This document shows, piece by piece, positions 18,901-27,713 of a stretch of DNA of 64,000 nucleotides. The DNA lies in contig JAURZL010000011.1 of NCBI GenBank assembly GCA_030653365.1, positions 214,842 through 278,841 on the forward strand, given 5' to 3'. The translations under genes were made by a program, and so were the position numbers. The DNA is from Anaerolineaceae bacterium (GTDB taxonomy: Bacteria > Chloroflexota > Anaerolineae > Anaerolineales > Anaerolineaceae). Numbering within the stretch: the first letter of the stretch is position 1; each line of letters begins with the position of its first letter. The notes below the pieces were generated by a model. That model did not search any database. It worked only from the letters and a program-made list of their open reading frames with translations, and was not told where the DNA came from.

Positions 18901-19272
18901 ATGGAAGACAAAATTACAATTATCGAAGGACCACCACCTAATTTTGAACTGATTGATGATGGTTGGGCTTTGGGACTGAACGAAGGTCCAGGTCTGTATG
19001 ATCTGGCAATGACGCGCTTACGTACATTTAATGGACCAGCTTTGGTTGAACGTTGTCATCGAGCCTGGCGCAGGAAGGATTCAATCTTTTTACATTACCG
19101 TAATGATTACGGTCTGGAAGAAAAAGTTCCTATCATGGCAGCCCGATCATCAGATACCAATGATGGTCAGGTGCTTTACCTATGGATTCGACGTAAAGCC
19201 GGTGAAATCGAATATGATTTTGATATTGATGTAGATGATGAGGATGACGACCTCCCAAATTTTGATAATTAG
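18901..19272 (+). CDS. Hypothetical acidic protein
   Basis: Soluble protein of 123 residues, not recognised. The middle reads ALVERCHRAWRRKDSIFLHYRNDYGLEEKVP in two parts and ends in a strongly acidic tail (EYDFDIDVDDEDDDLPNFDN region). GGGAG stands before the ATG and a GNRA-loop terminator follows directly, so it is a single-gene transcript with good expression signals. No membrane span or signal peptide. It lies between hsp20 and tRNA-Arg with no functional context. Confidence 0.75.
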   Translation: MEDKITIIEGPPPNFELIDDGWALGLNEGPGLYDLAMTRLRTFNGPALVERCHRAWRRKDSIFLHYRNDYGLEEKVPIMAARSSDTNDGQVLYLWIRRKAGEIEYDFDIDVDDEDDDLPNFDN

Positions 19273-19291
19273 TTAGAGCAGATAGATAAAC

Positions 19292-19320
19292 AGACCCTGG
19301 AAACAGGGTCTATTCTTTTA
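19292..19320 (+). terminator. Terminator of the acidic hypothetical gene
   Basis: AGACCCTG-GAAA-CAGGGTCT, an 8-bp stem with a GNRA tetraloop, followed by ATTCTTTTA. Confidence 0.8.
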
Positions 19321-19350
19321 AATGAATGATTGATATTTGGGCGGTTAAAA

Positions 19351-19391
19351 TGATAAACGCCTAGGTGAGGGGGGCACCCAAGCGTTTATCA
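19351..19391 (-). terminator. Terminator of tRNA-Arg
   Basis: TGATAAACGC at 19351-19360 pairs perfectly with GCGTTTATCA at 19382-19391. It lies downstream of tRNA-Arg on the minus strand and ends in TCATTTTAA. The loop is GC-rich and could extend the stem. Confidence 0.6.
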
Positions 19392-19463
19392 ATCTTTATT
19401 TTAGCAAATAGTGAAAAAATATGCAAGGAAATTTTCTCAGTTTCTTACAATTCAGAAAGAAAG

Positions 19464-19537
19464 TGCCCCAGAAGGGACTCGAACCCCCAACCTAAGCGTT
19501 AGGAGTGCTTTGCTCTATCCTATTGAGCTACTGGGGC
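19464..19537 (-). tRNA. tRNA-Arg (anticodon CCT)
   Basis: Cloverleaf of 74 nt on the minus strand: acceptor GCCCCAG/CTGGGGC, D arm GCTC/GAGC, anticodon stem AAGCA/CGCTT with one A-C mismatch around loop CTCCTAA (anticodon CCT), T arm GGGGG-TTCGAGT-CCCTT with two G-U pairs. The CCA end is not encoded. Confidence 0.9.
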
Positions 19538-19592
19538 AACATCGAAATTATAGCATTCAGCTTCTCTTGCGACAAGACTGATTTCATCATTA

Positions 19593-20474
19593 TTAAGGTT
19601 CCAGGATCTCTACATACTCAAAACCGATATGGCGTGGAAATGTATTTGAATAAGATGCCAGTCCTACACCAACTCCACCACCACTGTTCAGGCTGGTGAA
19701 ATTGACTTTCTCCCAAATTTGTTTATCGTTCACGATAAAAGTCAGACTGTCATTCCGACATTGCAACTCGAGGATATTCTCTCGACCTGTGCCAGTCCGG
19801 AAGGAAGAAGCGCCTCCACTTCCAAGGCGCAAAAATGGATTTTGTCCATTTTGTTTCTTCAATGCATCATATTGAAATATTTCAAAAGTACCACTGCTTT
19901 CCACTCGTGCTTCATACCATCCAAATCGATTTATATGACAAACAAGAGCAAAACCATTTTGATTCCTACTGGGTTCAATTTTGGTGACTGAGGCTCTCAC
20001 AATCACTTCATCGTATTCGTTGTCCGGGTAAAAGGAATACAAAAAGACATCCTCTTTCAATTGCGATTCAAATTCAAGACGACTATCCTTCACCTGAACG
20101 TTTATTTTATTTATGTCTGAAATCGAGGCGGAAGAAAAAACCTTATCCACAGAATCTGGCCAACAACCACCAGGGGTATCGAATTCTTCGATACCAAACA
20201 ATGGACATGACGATTCGGGTTCAGTGGGGGAAAGAGTTGGTTCCTGTGTTTTTTCCTGCGTTGCGACTGGAACTGGTGTTTCCGCACTGGTCGGTCTTGC
20301 GGTTGGTGGTGAATAAACTGTTTGGGTTGGATTCACAGCAACCGCCTGAGTGGGTGATGTTGTCTCAACGGTGACTTCCCCTTCGATATCTTCCGGTTGA
20401 TTTTTACCTGGAATACTGCAAGCTAAAGAAAGTAGTAACATCAGAAATATCAAAACCAAAAATGGTCGTTTCAT
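19593..20474 (-). CDS. Secreted lipoprotein with a jelly-roll-like domain
   Basis: Exported lipoprotein of 293 residues. From the chosen start the N-terminus is KRPFLVLIFLMLLLSLACS, a signal with lipobox LACS and the lipidated cysteine near residue 19. Residues about 30-95 are a low-complexity Thr/Pro/Glu linker. The C-terminal 180 residues alternate beta-prone stretches (NGFALVCHINRFGWYEARVESSG) and end in GFEYVEILEP, the look of a concanavalin/laminin-G-like sugar-binding or keto-disaccharide-hydrolase-like fold. The frame is open 55 codons further upstream, but GGAGG before the ATG at 20474 and the signal peptide decide the start. Its exact role is unknown; ligand binding at the cell surface is likely. 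Confidence 0.75.
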   Translation of the reverse strand: MKRPFLVLIFLMLLLSLACSIPGKNQPEDIEGEVTVETTSPTQAVAVNPTQTVYSPPTARPTSAETPVPVATQEKTQEPTLSPTEPESSCPLFGIEEFDTPGGCWPDSVDKVFSSASISDINKINVQVKDSRLEFESQLKEDVFLYSFYPDNEYDEVIVRASVTKIEPSRNQNGFALVCHINRFGWYEARVESSGTFEIFQYDALKKQNGQNPFLRLGSGGASSFRTGTGRENILELQCRNDSLTFIVNDKQIWEKVNFTSLNSGGGVGVGLASYSNTFPRHIGFEYVEILEP

Positions 20475-20540
20475 AATTCCTCCAAAGATAAATGCCTTTA
20501 CTTGGATTGTATTGGAAATGGATTTCCCGTCAAGTTTTGA

Positions 20541-20656
20541 TCTGATGGAATTCGGAAAAATGTGACCGCCATGCACTTGGGGAATGCATGACGGTCTCCA
20601 GGGAGGGAATGCCATCAGACAGATCCTGGATGTAAACATTTGGGGGAACTGTTTAC
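20541..20656. other. Nested inverted repeats upstream of the lipoprotein gene
   Basis: TCTGATGG (20541-20548) pairs with CCATCAGA (20612-20619), enclosing a 12-bp hairpin with one mismatch, GACCGCCATGCA / TGCATGACGGTC (20564-20596). GTAAACA / TGTTTAC (20632-20656) follows. The block lies 67 bp upstream of the lipoprotein start on the minus strand and could be a structured leader or small RNA. The rest of the 400-bp gap is AT-rich with no gene visible. Confidence 0.5.
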
Positions 20657-20798
20657 AGATCTTCTGACGATTTTGACACCTAGTTTAACCATTAAATGAT
20701 GTCTATTTGATATTATAGATCAAATTAATCAATATTATATTAAAATGAATTAAGAATTTTTTAATCTTTAGATTCTAACAGCTCAATAAATTGGTGCT

Positions 20799-20841
20799 TT
20801 CGGGTGTTATTGGCGGGATTTTCCCGCCAATAACACCCGAA
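20799..20841. repeat. Perfect 20-bp hairpin, dispersed repeat copy A
   Basis: A 20-bp arm starting TTCGGGTGTTATTGGC and its exact complement, with a 3-base loop. It lies after the NYN nuclease gene on the minus strand and could terminate it. Closely related hairpins stand at 63532-63573 and, decayed, at 27643-27683. Confidence 0.75.
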
Positions 20842-20875
20842 CCGTTCATTATTGAAAAGTTCCTTCATATTCTTT

Positions 20876-21346
20876 CTATTTTTTATCTTTATTGAATAAA
20901 TTTAACCATTGATCAACTTCACCCTCACTCATCCGATCTGGATCAGGTTTGCCACCCCCTGGACTTGTTGATAATGTTTTTTCGATTTCTTTGACAAAGA
21001 CTTCTGAAGGCATCGTTTGTGCCTGGTGTGATTGAACTTGTCTTTGAATGCGTTGATCAGATGTAATGATTTTTACATTCTTAGCTTTTCGCCCCATTTT
21101 TGATACTCTTTGAATGATAGCATCATCAGCAGAAGATCCCTGGCGCACAAAATGGGCGGTGACTCTGCCAAATTTCCTTGTACCTGCTTTATCGGTGGGT
21201 GCATTGTCGAAGAAAACCTCCAGTTTTTTTCTGGACAGCCTGGCATATTCACTTAATATCTGGATCAGTTCCATTTCATCATCCAGCATACTGAGAGAGA
21301 GTCCTTTAATTTTTGGAATTAAGTTATGCCCATCAATGAAAATCAT
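20876..21346 (-). CDS. YacP-like NYN-domain ribonuclease
   Basis: Protein of 156 residues with the NYN (PIN-like) fold of the YacP/Rae1 group, which cut mRNA in a metal-dependent way. The acidic active-site pattern is visible: D5 in FIDGHNLIP, the SSADDAI pair near residue 85, and TSDQ near residue 105. The C-terminal 35 residues are a polar tail. No signal or membrane span. It is divergent from the lamin-tail-domain gene at 21462, with a short shared promoter zone. Group membership is confident; the RNA target is unknown. Confidence 0.85.
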   Translation of the reverse strand: MIFIDGHNLIPKIKGLSLSMLDDEMELIQILSEYARLSRKKLEVFFDNAPTDKAGTRKFGRVTAHFVRQGSSADDAIIQRVSKMGRKAKNVKIITSDQRIQRQVQSHQAQTMPSEVFVKEIEKTLSTSPGGGKPDPDRMSEGEVDQWLNLFNKDKK

Positions 21347-21461
21347 CTGTTTGTAAGTTGCTCCTATGGTTTTATTTTACGTTGAAACTGTGCTATGATT
21401 CAAGCGGAAGTTGGTATTCGAAATTCTTACCGAACTTTTCTTAGTCAAAAAGGAGTATCAA

Positions 21462-21950
21462 TTGAAACGTTGGTTACCTTTTCTCATTGTTAATATAATT
21501 GTTTCAGCTGCAACAACTTTATTGGTTTTAACGATTTGGAACCGGGTCAATATCCCTGCAACTTATACGGTTAATCCAACTTCCTCGATCAATCAAACGA
21601 ATACCATTCCACAGATCGATTCTGTTCTTCCACCTTTGGATACACCGGTCATAACAATTGCGAATGTGTTTGCTGCTGGAGATTTACAAAATGAGTTATT
21701 AATTGTAGAAAGAGTGGGTGAGGGCGAGCTTAATTTGTCTGGATGGCAAATTATTGATCAGGATAAAAACGCTTTCGTATTCCCGGCGATTGAATTGGTG
21801 AAAGGTCAAATTTCCATTTATTCCCGGACAGGATCAAATACAGTTAACACCCTGTTTTGGGGCAGCGAAGCTCCAATCTGGTCACCCGGAGAGACCGTTC
21901 TGATCTATGATTCTGCAGGACAGGAACGCGCCAGTTACGTGATTCCATAA
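21462..21950 (+). CDS. Membrane-anchored lamin-tail-domain protein
   Basis: Protein of 162 residues with an N-terminal membrane anchor (WLPFLIVNIIVSAATTLLVLTI) followed by an outside linker rich in Asn, Thr and Pro, then a lamin-tail (LTD) Ig-like domain at about residues 75-162. The domain shows the hallmark pattern ELNLSGWQIIDQDKNAFVFP and ends WSPGETVLIYDSAGQERASY. I choose the TTG at 21462, preceded by AGGAG at 6 bases, over an upstream TTG at 21411 that lacks a site. LTD domains are often found on secreted nucleases and surface proteins; alone they probably bind something outside the cell. Followed 8 bp later by a DUF1992 gene. Confidence 0.75.
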   Translation: MKRWLPFLIVNIIVSAATTLLVLTIWNRVNIPATYTVNPTSSINQTNTIPQIDSVLPPLDTPVITIANVFAAGDLQNELLIVERVGEGELNLSGWQIIDQDKNAFVFPAIELVKGQISIYSRTGSNTVNTLFWGSEAPIWSPGETVLIYDSAGQERASYVIP

Positions 21951-21958
21951 GAGGCTAG

Positions 21959-22360
21959 ATGTCTTCATTCGATCGAATTGTTGAAGAAGTGATCAAAAGA
22001 GCGATGGAAGCAGGGGAATTTGATAATTTGTCTGGGACTGGAAAGCCTATTCAATGGAATGATAATCCATTTACGCCTGAAGAATGGCGGATAACAGAAG
22101 ACCTGATGAGGAAAAATGATCTGGCTTACCCGTGGATGGAAAAAAGAAAAGAAATTGAACGCAAGATTCTGGAATTAAAAACGAAAATCAATAAGATGCA
22201 ACCACTTACCCAGACAGCAGAAAATTACTTTTCCAATCAAATCCAGGTCATTAATAAGGAAATTTTCGATTACAATTTAAGTGTTCCTGTTACTAGACTG
22301 CAAAGAATGACGTTAAATATAGAGGATGTTCTTTCGAACAGTCAACAAGAATCAAATTAA
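21959..22360 (+). CDS. DUF1992 (DnaJ-C28-like) protein
   Basis: Soluble protein of 133 residues matching the DUF1992 family, found in bacteria alone and in eukaryotes in DNAJC28. Visible family motifs are the N-terminal EEVIKRAMEAGEFDNLSGTG followed by KPI, then DLAYPWMEKRKEI, with a mostly helical C-terminus. GAGG precedes the ATG. It lies between the LTD protein gene and dnaX, 18 bp before the dnaX start, so probably one transcript. Biochemical role unknown for the family as far as I know. Confidence 0.85.
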   Translation: MSSFDRIVEEVIKRAMEAGEFDNLSGTGKPIQWNDNPFTPEEWRITEDLMRKNDLAYPWMEKRKEIERKILELKTKINKMQPLTQTAENYFSNQIQVINKEIFDYNLSVPVTRLQRMTLNIEDVLSNSQQESN

Positions 22361-22378
22361 ACATTGATTGGAACCCGC

Positions 22379-24040
22379 ATGTCTGAGGCTTTATATAGAA
22401 AATGGCGTCCCCAAAAATGGGATAAAGTTGTCGGCCAGGATCATATAGTTCAAACATTAAAGAATGCCATCCGTGGGAATCGCGTTGGGCATGCTTACCT
22501 GTTATCCGGTCCAAGAGGAACAGGAAAAACCACTACAGCACGCTTATTGGCGAAAGCTGTCAATTGTTTGGATGATGATCTAGGTGTTCGACCCTGTAAC
22601 CAATGCCAGAATTGCCTTTCCGTCAATGCAGGGCGTTTCATGGATTTGATTGAAATTGATGCTGCCTCCAATACCAGTGTGGATGATGTTCGAGATCTGC
22701 GAGAAAAAATTGGTTTTTCACCTTCTCAGGGGCGCTTCAAGGTTTACATCATTGATGAAGTACACATGCTCTCAACGGCAGCTTTTAATGCCCTCTTGAA
22801 GACTTTGGAAGAACCGCCACCGCATGCGATTTTTGTTCTGGCAACCACAGAAGTTCATAAGATACCGGCAACGGTATTATCACGTTGTCAGCGGCATGAG
22901 TTTCGACGGATACCGGTTATCACGATTGTGGAACTGCTCAAAGACCTGGTAAAAGCCGAGAAATTGGAAATTGATGAAGAAACATTATTTATGATTGCCC
23001 GTCAATCGACAGGTGCTATGCGGGATGCTATTTCTTTATTAGATCAACTGACTTCGACCGGAGATATCATTACGCTTGAAATTGCTCAGCAGGTGTTGGG
23101 GACTGCCACCAATCAGACGGTAATCAATCTGGTTGATTTATTGACTATTAAGGATACCAAAGGATGTCTGGATCAATTACATTCTGCCCTTGATTCGGGT
23201 ACGGATCCGCGTCAGTTTGCCCGGCAAATGGTGGATTACCTGCGTGGTCTGATGTTAATTCAATTAGGAAATGAAAAGTCAATGGATGTCACCGATGAAG
23301 TTCGGTTGATTATGGGTAATCAGACCAAAAAGATGTCCCTGATTAATCTAACCGAATTGGTGAAGTTGTTCAATAATGCAGCCAACGAAAGCAGGTTGGC
23401 ATGGCAACCCAGTCTGGCGTTAGAGCTGGCAATCGCCCAGGGGGTTCAATTATTTGAGGGTCAGACGAACAAAATCCAACAGTCAGAGAGCATCGAAACA
23501 GAAGATCGCAGAGCTCCGAAGAAAACCAAAGATAAAGAAGACAAGCTGACAATAAATCCGCAAGAAAAAGAAATTAATGATGTAAAGAAAGCAGAACTGG
23601 AAAAAGTGTTTGACCAATCGAACACAGTGCAAACAACCAGAAATCTGGATTCAGACGATGGTGATCTTGTAGAGGAAAGCTCTGATCCAACAATCAGTAT
23701 CAATGATGTGCGCGAATCTCTGACTGAGGTAAAAACGCTAATCCGAAATTATCGAAAAAATACAGAAGCGCTGCTGGCGTCTGCACGAAATTTTTCGTTG
23801 AAAAAAGGTGTAATCATCATCGGATTTCAAAGTCCGGTTTTGAAGGAAAGAATGGAAAAAGGCGATCATCAGGATATCATTCAGCGTGCTTTTTCTCATA
23901 TTCTTGGGGCAGATGTGAAAGTTCGTGCGGTGGTACTTAATGCTAAATCTAACTTGCCCGATCATGAAGATGAGTTTGAACCGGATAGTCTGGTCAGCGC
24001 AGCCCTTGATCTGGGTGGAAAAATTGTAGATAAGGAGTAA
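22379..24040 (+). CDS. dnaX: DNA polymerase III subunit gamma/tau
   Basis: Clamp-loader ATPase of the replicative polymerase. Walker A is GPRGTGKT at residues 44-51, the zinc module is C..CNQCQNC near residues 64-79, Walker B is IIDEVHML, and sensor 1 lies in ATTEVHKIPATVLSRCQRHEF. After the three clamp-loader domains a charged Lys/Glu linker (about 370-450) leads to a short C-terminal domain. The start MSEALYRKWRP is the family N-terminus; an upstream TTG at 22364 is rejected. 553 residues is in the tau range. I see no AAAAAAG heptamer in the right frame for a gamma-making frameshift. It forms the classic unit dnaX-ybaB-recR, 5 bp before ybaB. Confidence 0.96.
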   Translation: MSEALYRKWRPQKWDKVVGQDHIVQTLKNAIRGNRVGHAYLLSGPRGTGKTTTARLLAKAVNCLDDDLGVRPCNQCQNCLSVNAGRFMDLIEIDAASNTSVDDVRDLREKIGFSPSQGRFKVYIIDEVHMLSTAAFNALLKTLEEPPPHAIFVLATTEVHKIPATVLSRCQRHEFRRIPVITIVELLKDLVKAEKLEIDEETLFMIARQSTGAMRDAISLLDQLTSTGDIITLEIAQQVLGTATNQTVINLVDLLTIKDTKGCLDQLHSALDSGTDPRQFARQMVDYLRGLMLIQLGNEKSMDVTDEVRLIMGNQTKKMSLINLTELVKLFNNAANESRLAWQPSLALELAIAQGVQLFEGQTNKIQQSESIETEDRRAPKKTKDKEDKLTINPQEKEINDVKKAELEKVFDQSNTVQTTRNLDSDDGDLVEESSDPTISINDVRESLTEVKTLIRNYRKNTEALLASARNFSLKKGVIIIGFQSPVLKERMEKGDHQDIIQRAFSHILGADVKVRAVVLNAKSNLPDHEDEFEPDSLVSAALDLGGKIVDKE

Positions 24041-24045
24041 TCAAT

Positions 24046-24390
24046 ATGGCAAAAGGATTTGGTGGAAAAATGGGTGGAATGGGCGGTGGTCAAAATGCAA
24101 TGATGCGCCAGCTGCAAAAACTGCAGGAACAAATGGAAGCAGCGCAGGCTTCATTGGCAGATGAGACAGTTACAGCCAGCGTGGGTGGCGGTGCTGTGAA
24201 AGTGACTATGACTGGTGACCAACACTGCAAATCAGTTGAAATCGCAGCTGAATTGCTTCAGGATGCTGATGCAGAAATGCTTCAGGATTTGATCTTAAGT
24301 GCTGTCAACATGGCATTGGATCAATCCCGCGAATTACAAGCCCAGAAGATGGGTCCTTTGGCTGGTGGAATGCCAGGGCTTGGGTTTTAA
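24046..24390 (+). CDS. YbaB/EbfC nucleoid-associated protein
   Basis: Small DNA-binding protein of 114 residues in the YbaB/EbfC family, placed between dnaX and recR as in most bacteria. The N-terminus is Gly/Met-rich (KGFGGKMGGMGGGQNAM), followed by a helix MRQLQKLQEQMEAAQASL and the family core ASVGGGAVKVTMTGD. It binds DNA as a dimer and is thought to affect nucleoid structure and repair. GGAG stands before the ATG. The C-terminus is again Gly/Met-rich (PLAGGMPGLGF). Confidence 0.93.
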   Translation: MAKGFGGKMGGMGGGQNAMMRQLQKLQEQMEAAQASLADETVTASVGGGAVKVTMTGDQHCKSVEIAAELLQDADAEMLQDLILSAVNMALDQSRELQAQKMGPLAGGMPGLGF

Positions 24391-24420
24391 TCCATCTTTT
24401 TAGCGAAGTGATAAAAAAAA

Positions 24421-25029
24421 ATGCCTATCTTGCCTGAGCCAGTTCAGAACTTAATCAATGCATTTGAACGCCTACCGGGAGTGGGACCAAAATCTGCTTC
24501 CCGTTTGACTTTTTTCTTGTTAAGGGCACCGGATGAAGCCAGTAAGAATTTAGCAGATGCGCTTCAGAACCTGAAAAGTTCAACCGCCTTTTGTGAACAA
24601 TGTTTTAATATCACAATAGCTGGCAATCGATTTTGTGAAATTTGCTCCAGTATTCAACGTGATGAAAGTCAAATCTGTGTTGTGGAAGAACCCTTAGATG
24701 TGCTTGCTATAGAACGGACGGGTGGATTTATGGGGAAATATCATGTACTCCATGGAGCTCTCTCACCAATCGAAGGCATTGGGCCTGATGATCTGAAAAT
24801 TAGACCACTAATTGACCGAGTAAAAGTTGGCAATATTAAAGAAGTAATTATTGCCACCAATCCATCCATGGAAGGTGATGCGACAGCTTTATATATCAAA
24901 CAACAATTGCAATTTATCCCGATCCGATTAACACGACTGGCTCGGGGTTTACCCATGGGGGGCGATTTGGAATATGCTGACCAGAATACTCTTTTACGGG
25001 CATTGGCTGGTCGACAAGAATTAGATTAG
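24421..25029 (+). CDS. recR: Recombination protein RecR
   Basis: Component of the RecFOR pathway that helps load RecA on gapped DNA. Helix-hairpin-helix is at about residues 10-30 (LPGVGPKSASRL), the zinc finger uses C58, C61, C72 and C75, the Toprim domain starts at CVVEEPLDV, and the C-terminal motif is LARGLPMGGDLEYAD. 202 residues is normal. It is the third gene of dnaX-ybaB-recR, 30 bp after ybaB, and a bidirectional terminator follows immediately. Confidence 0.96.
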   Translation: MPILPEPVQNLINAFERLPGVGPKSASRLTFFLLRAPDEASKNLADALQNLKSSTAFCEQCFNITIAGNRFCEICSSIQRDESQICVVEEPLDVLAIERTGGFMGKYHVLHGALSPIEGIGPDDLKIRPLIDRVKVGNIKEVIIATNPSMEGDATALYIKQQLQFIPIRLTRLARGLPMGGDLEYADQNTLLRALAGRQELD

Positions 25030-25037
25030 AAAAAAAC

Positions 25038-25068
25038 CCGCCCTAATCAGGGCGGAGTTTCTTTATTT
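25038..25068. terminator. Bidirectional terminator between recR and the HerA-like gene
   Basis: CCGCCCT / AGGGCGG, 7-bp stem with a 4-base loop. A T-rich tract follows on the plus strand (GTTTCTTTATTT) and a run of six A precedes it, giving TTTTTT on the minus strand. It serves the two convergent genes. Confidence 0.85.
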
Positions 25069-27552
25069 ACTACTAAAGGCACAAATTTGGTAGGTTTTTC
25101 CATCCACATCAACTAAATAATGTGGAACCCACGCAACTCCAAATAACTCAACAAAAATATCCTTTTTCAGTGGGGTAATGGTAATTTCGGTAATATCCTT
25201 AACTTTACCAGCCCAATCTTTTTCCAACTGACTGATGGTGTTGTTCATTTCTACCTGCATGGCGTTTAGGTTGGTGATTGCGTCTTCCACATCCTTTTTC
25301 TCGTTTTCCAGGGTGGCTTTCGCTTGAGAAGTCATCCTCCGTTTTGTTAAGGATGAAGATAGAGATTTTCTTCGTTTGGATAACAATGCCAATAATACTT
25401 CACCATGAGTACCTACTTCTTCCATCCGGCGTTGACCCAGGCGATCTTCTGCATTTTCTACATCTCTTTTTTCTTTTTCAAGTTTCTGTTCCAGTGCTGT
25501 GATTTTCTTGTCGTAGGTGGTTTTGATTTTTTCAATTTCGAGATTGAGTTGATCTTTAATTGCCTGATCAATCTGAGTTCTAAATTCTTGATCTGATATT
25601 TCAGGTCCTGCAAAGATTTTCAAACTTTGACTGGCACGAATGGTTAGATTATCGGTCCTATAAATCCAATCCATAAAATCGGATTGTAGAATCTTAAGGG
25701 TTTTCGGATCAACCATCCATACCGGTAACTGCTGATACCCTGTTTGTGGCAGCGCCATGCGCTCGATCAAATCCTGATCGATTGGTTTGGTAATGTGATC
25801 TTCCCAGCGGATTATTCTGCCGGTATCATCATTTACCAATACTGTTTTTCTTTGTAAAGTCTGCACATTGTATTTTCGATCCAGATATCGAATTTCTGCC
25901 TGTGAAAGTAAACGAGGGTGGTATTCTATCGCAGTAATTTTCGAACTGCTGGAAAGGGTAATGTTTGCCTGTTGTGCAGCATTCTGTAAAGTTAGATTAT
26001 TCGGTAGATGATACTCAATTATTCCACTTGGTAAAACTGGAGGAAGAACAGGTTGTGTGGAGGACGGTTCGGATGCTGATGACTGTAATTTAACAGGTTG
26101 TGTTTTTGGTTCATTCGCAGCTGATCGAGGTGATGATGAATGAGGTTTCGCTCCGATACCTGCTAATGCATTCAATGCTGGGATTTGAGAACGAGTCATT
26201 GGGCCAGCCAGATAATTCATTGCCCAGCGGGTACTGAATACTTTCAAGCCTTTTTCATGAACGTTATGTAACAGAAAAATTCGTTTTCCTAGATTTGAGA
26301 GCAGATTATTTGCTTCAGCTCTGTCAATGCTGCCGCTAGCGCTTTGTAAACCATCAATTAATCGTGCTTTATCCTGATCTGTTTGCAAGCGACCAATCAT
26401 CCAGGTTCCGGCATTGGAGAGTGCCTTGTAATCCATATCTACAGGATTTTGGGTGGCCAGTACCAGACCTACCCCAAAGGCGCGGGCTTGCTTTAACATG
26501 CGCAGCATAATCGGTCGGGAAGGGGGGTTCGCGACCGGCGGCAGATAACCCAGAATTTCATCGAAATAAATGATGGCTCGTAATCCGCTGGTGCCACTCT
26601 GTTGTCGCATCCAGGATTCAACAGCCCCAAATAAGAGCGTCACAAAAAACATTCGTTCGTTCTCACTAAGATGTGCCAGATAAAAAATTGATTGACGAGG
26701 TTTTCCGTTATCAGCAAACATCAAATTTTGAATATCCAGTGGTTGTCCTTGCATCCAGGTTTGGAAGGATGGTGAGGCCAGGAAATTATTTAGTTTCATC
26801 GCCAATCCAAAGCGGTCTTTCTCGGGGAATAAACGATCAATTGGAAATGCTCCCAATCGGTCAAATGGAGGACTTTGGGTTTGCATAATCAGATCACTCA
26901 GATCGAATGAGAGACCTTTGCTCCAATAATATTCCATGATATTTGCAAGCAAGATGTGTTCTCTGGAGCCAAGGGGATCGATATCGTTATATCCAATTAA
27001 ACCCAACAGAGCAGTAATATTGGATGAAATTCGCTCCCTTAACATTTCCTGGTTTTCATCCCAATCCAAATCTGGCGCGGCAAAGGAAGACAGAATATCA
27101 ACAGGAATACCAGACGTAGAACCGGGAGAATAGATTGCAAACTCTGCTGCGTTTTTCAGTTTTTCAATATTTTCACCGGTCAATCCCCAATCTGCCAAAC
27201 CATTTTTCCACATGTTAGCGGTTTCTTCCGCTTTCACCTGGGTGGTTTTACTTTCCCGGCGTGCTTCTTCAGGATCAATCCAGGGTTCAAAATCATTGGG
27301 TAACAAGTCTGGAAAATGTAGGAGTAAGTTCGTTAAATCACCCTTAGGATCAATAACGATAGCCGGGATATTTTGCAAAGCTGCTTCTTCCATCAATCCA
27401 ACACATAAGCCTGTTTTCCCTGAACCAGTCATTCCGGTAACGAACATATGCGTGGTCAGATCGGCAGGATCATAGTAAATAATATTATCCGTAAGTTTTT
27501 TGTTTTCGAAATCAAACTCTTTTCCCAAATAGAATTCTCGGCTATTACTCAT
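25063..27552 (-). CDS. HerA/VirB4-like P-loop ATPase
   Basis: Large ATPase of 829 residues in the DUF87/HerA-like group. Walker A is GMTGSGKT at residues 40-47, followed by AIVIDPKGDLTNLLL, and Walker B is IIYFDE with D331 and E332; a later ATQNPVDMDYKALSNAG segment fits the sensor region. The C-terminal third (about 640-780) is a long charged coiled coil (KITALEQKLEKEKRDVENAE) and ends in a small domain. Family members pump or translocate DNA or act in defence and repair; no HerA-partner nuclease (NurA) lies nearby, so the role is open. AGGGAG precedes the ATG. It stands alone, convergent with recR. Confidence 0.8.
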   Translation of the reverse strand: MSNSREFYLGKEFDFENKKLTDNIIYYDPADLTTHMFVTGMTGSGKTGLCVGLMEEAALQNIPAIVIDPKGDLTNLLLHFPDLLPNDFEPWIDPEEARRESKTTQVKAEETANMWKNGLADWGLTGENIEKLKNAAEFAIYSPGSTSGIPVDILSSFAAPDLDWDENQEMLRERISSNITALLGLIGYNDIDPLGSREHILLANIMEYYWSKGLSFDLSDLIMQTQSPPFDRLGAFPIDRLFPEKDRFGLAMKLNNFLASPSFQTWMQGQPLDIQNLMFADNGKPRQSIFYLAHLSENERMFFVTLLFGAVESWMRQQSGTSGLRAIIYFDEILGYLPPVANPPSRPIMLRMLKQARAFGVGLVLATQNPVDMDYKALSNAGTWMIGRLQTDQDKARLIDGLQSASGSIDRAEANNLLSNLGKRIFLLHNVHEKGLKVFSTRWAMNYLAGPMTRSQIPALNALAGIGAKPHSSSPRSAANEPKTQPVKLQSSASEPSSTQPVLPPVLPSGIIEYHLPNNLTLQNAAQQANITLSSSSKITAIEYHPRLLSQAEIRYLDRKYNVQTLQRKTVLVNDDTGRIIRWEDHITKPIDQDLIERMALPQTGYQQLPVWMVDPKTLKILQSDFMDWIYRTDNLTIRASQSLKIFAGPEISDQEFRTQIDQAIKDQLNLEIEKIKTTYDKKITALEQKLEKEKRDVENAEDRLGQRRMEEVGTHGEVLLALLSKRRKSLSSSLTKRRMTSQAKATLENEKKDVEDAITNLNAMQVEMNNTISQLEKDWAGKVKDITEITITPLKKDIFVELFGVAWVPHYLVDVDGKTYQICAFSSK

Positions 27553-27642
27553 AAACTCCCTCTTTCTATTTATTGATAATATAATTCTATCCGATTTAAA
27601 AAAAAATTAACCCAAAAAGCATCATTTCGATAAATTGGGATT

Positions 27643-27683
27643 TTCGGGTTTTTTTGGCAGTGATGCCCCTGAAAACACTCGGA
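27643..27683. repeat. Dispersed hairpin repeat, decayed copy
   Basis: TTCGGGTTTTTTTGGCAGTG followed by ATGCCCCTGAAAACACTCGG resembles the perfect hairpins at 20799-20841 and 63532-63573, with several mismatches between the arms. Confidence 0.45.
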
Positions 27684-27713
27684 CATGGAGGTATTTTAAA
27701 GATAACAAAAAAA

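Noticed and set aside
23470..23820. Programmed frameshift site in dnaX
   Set aside because: A-rich tracts occur but none is A AAA AAG in the coding frame with a stimulatory stem that I can see.
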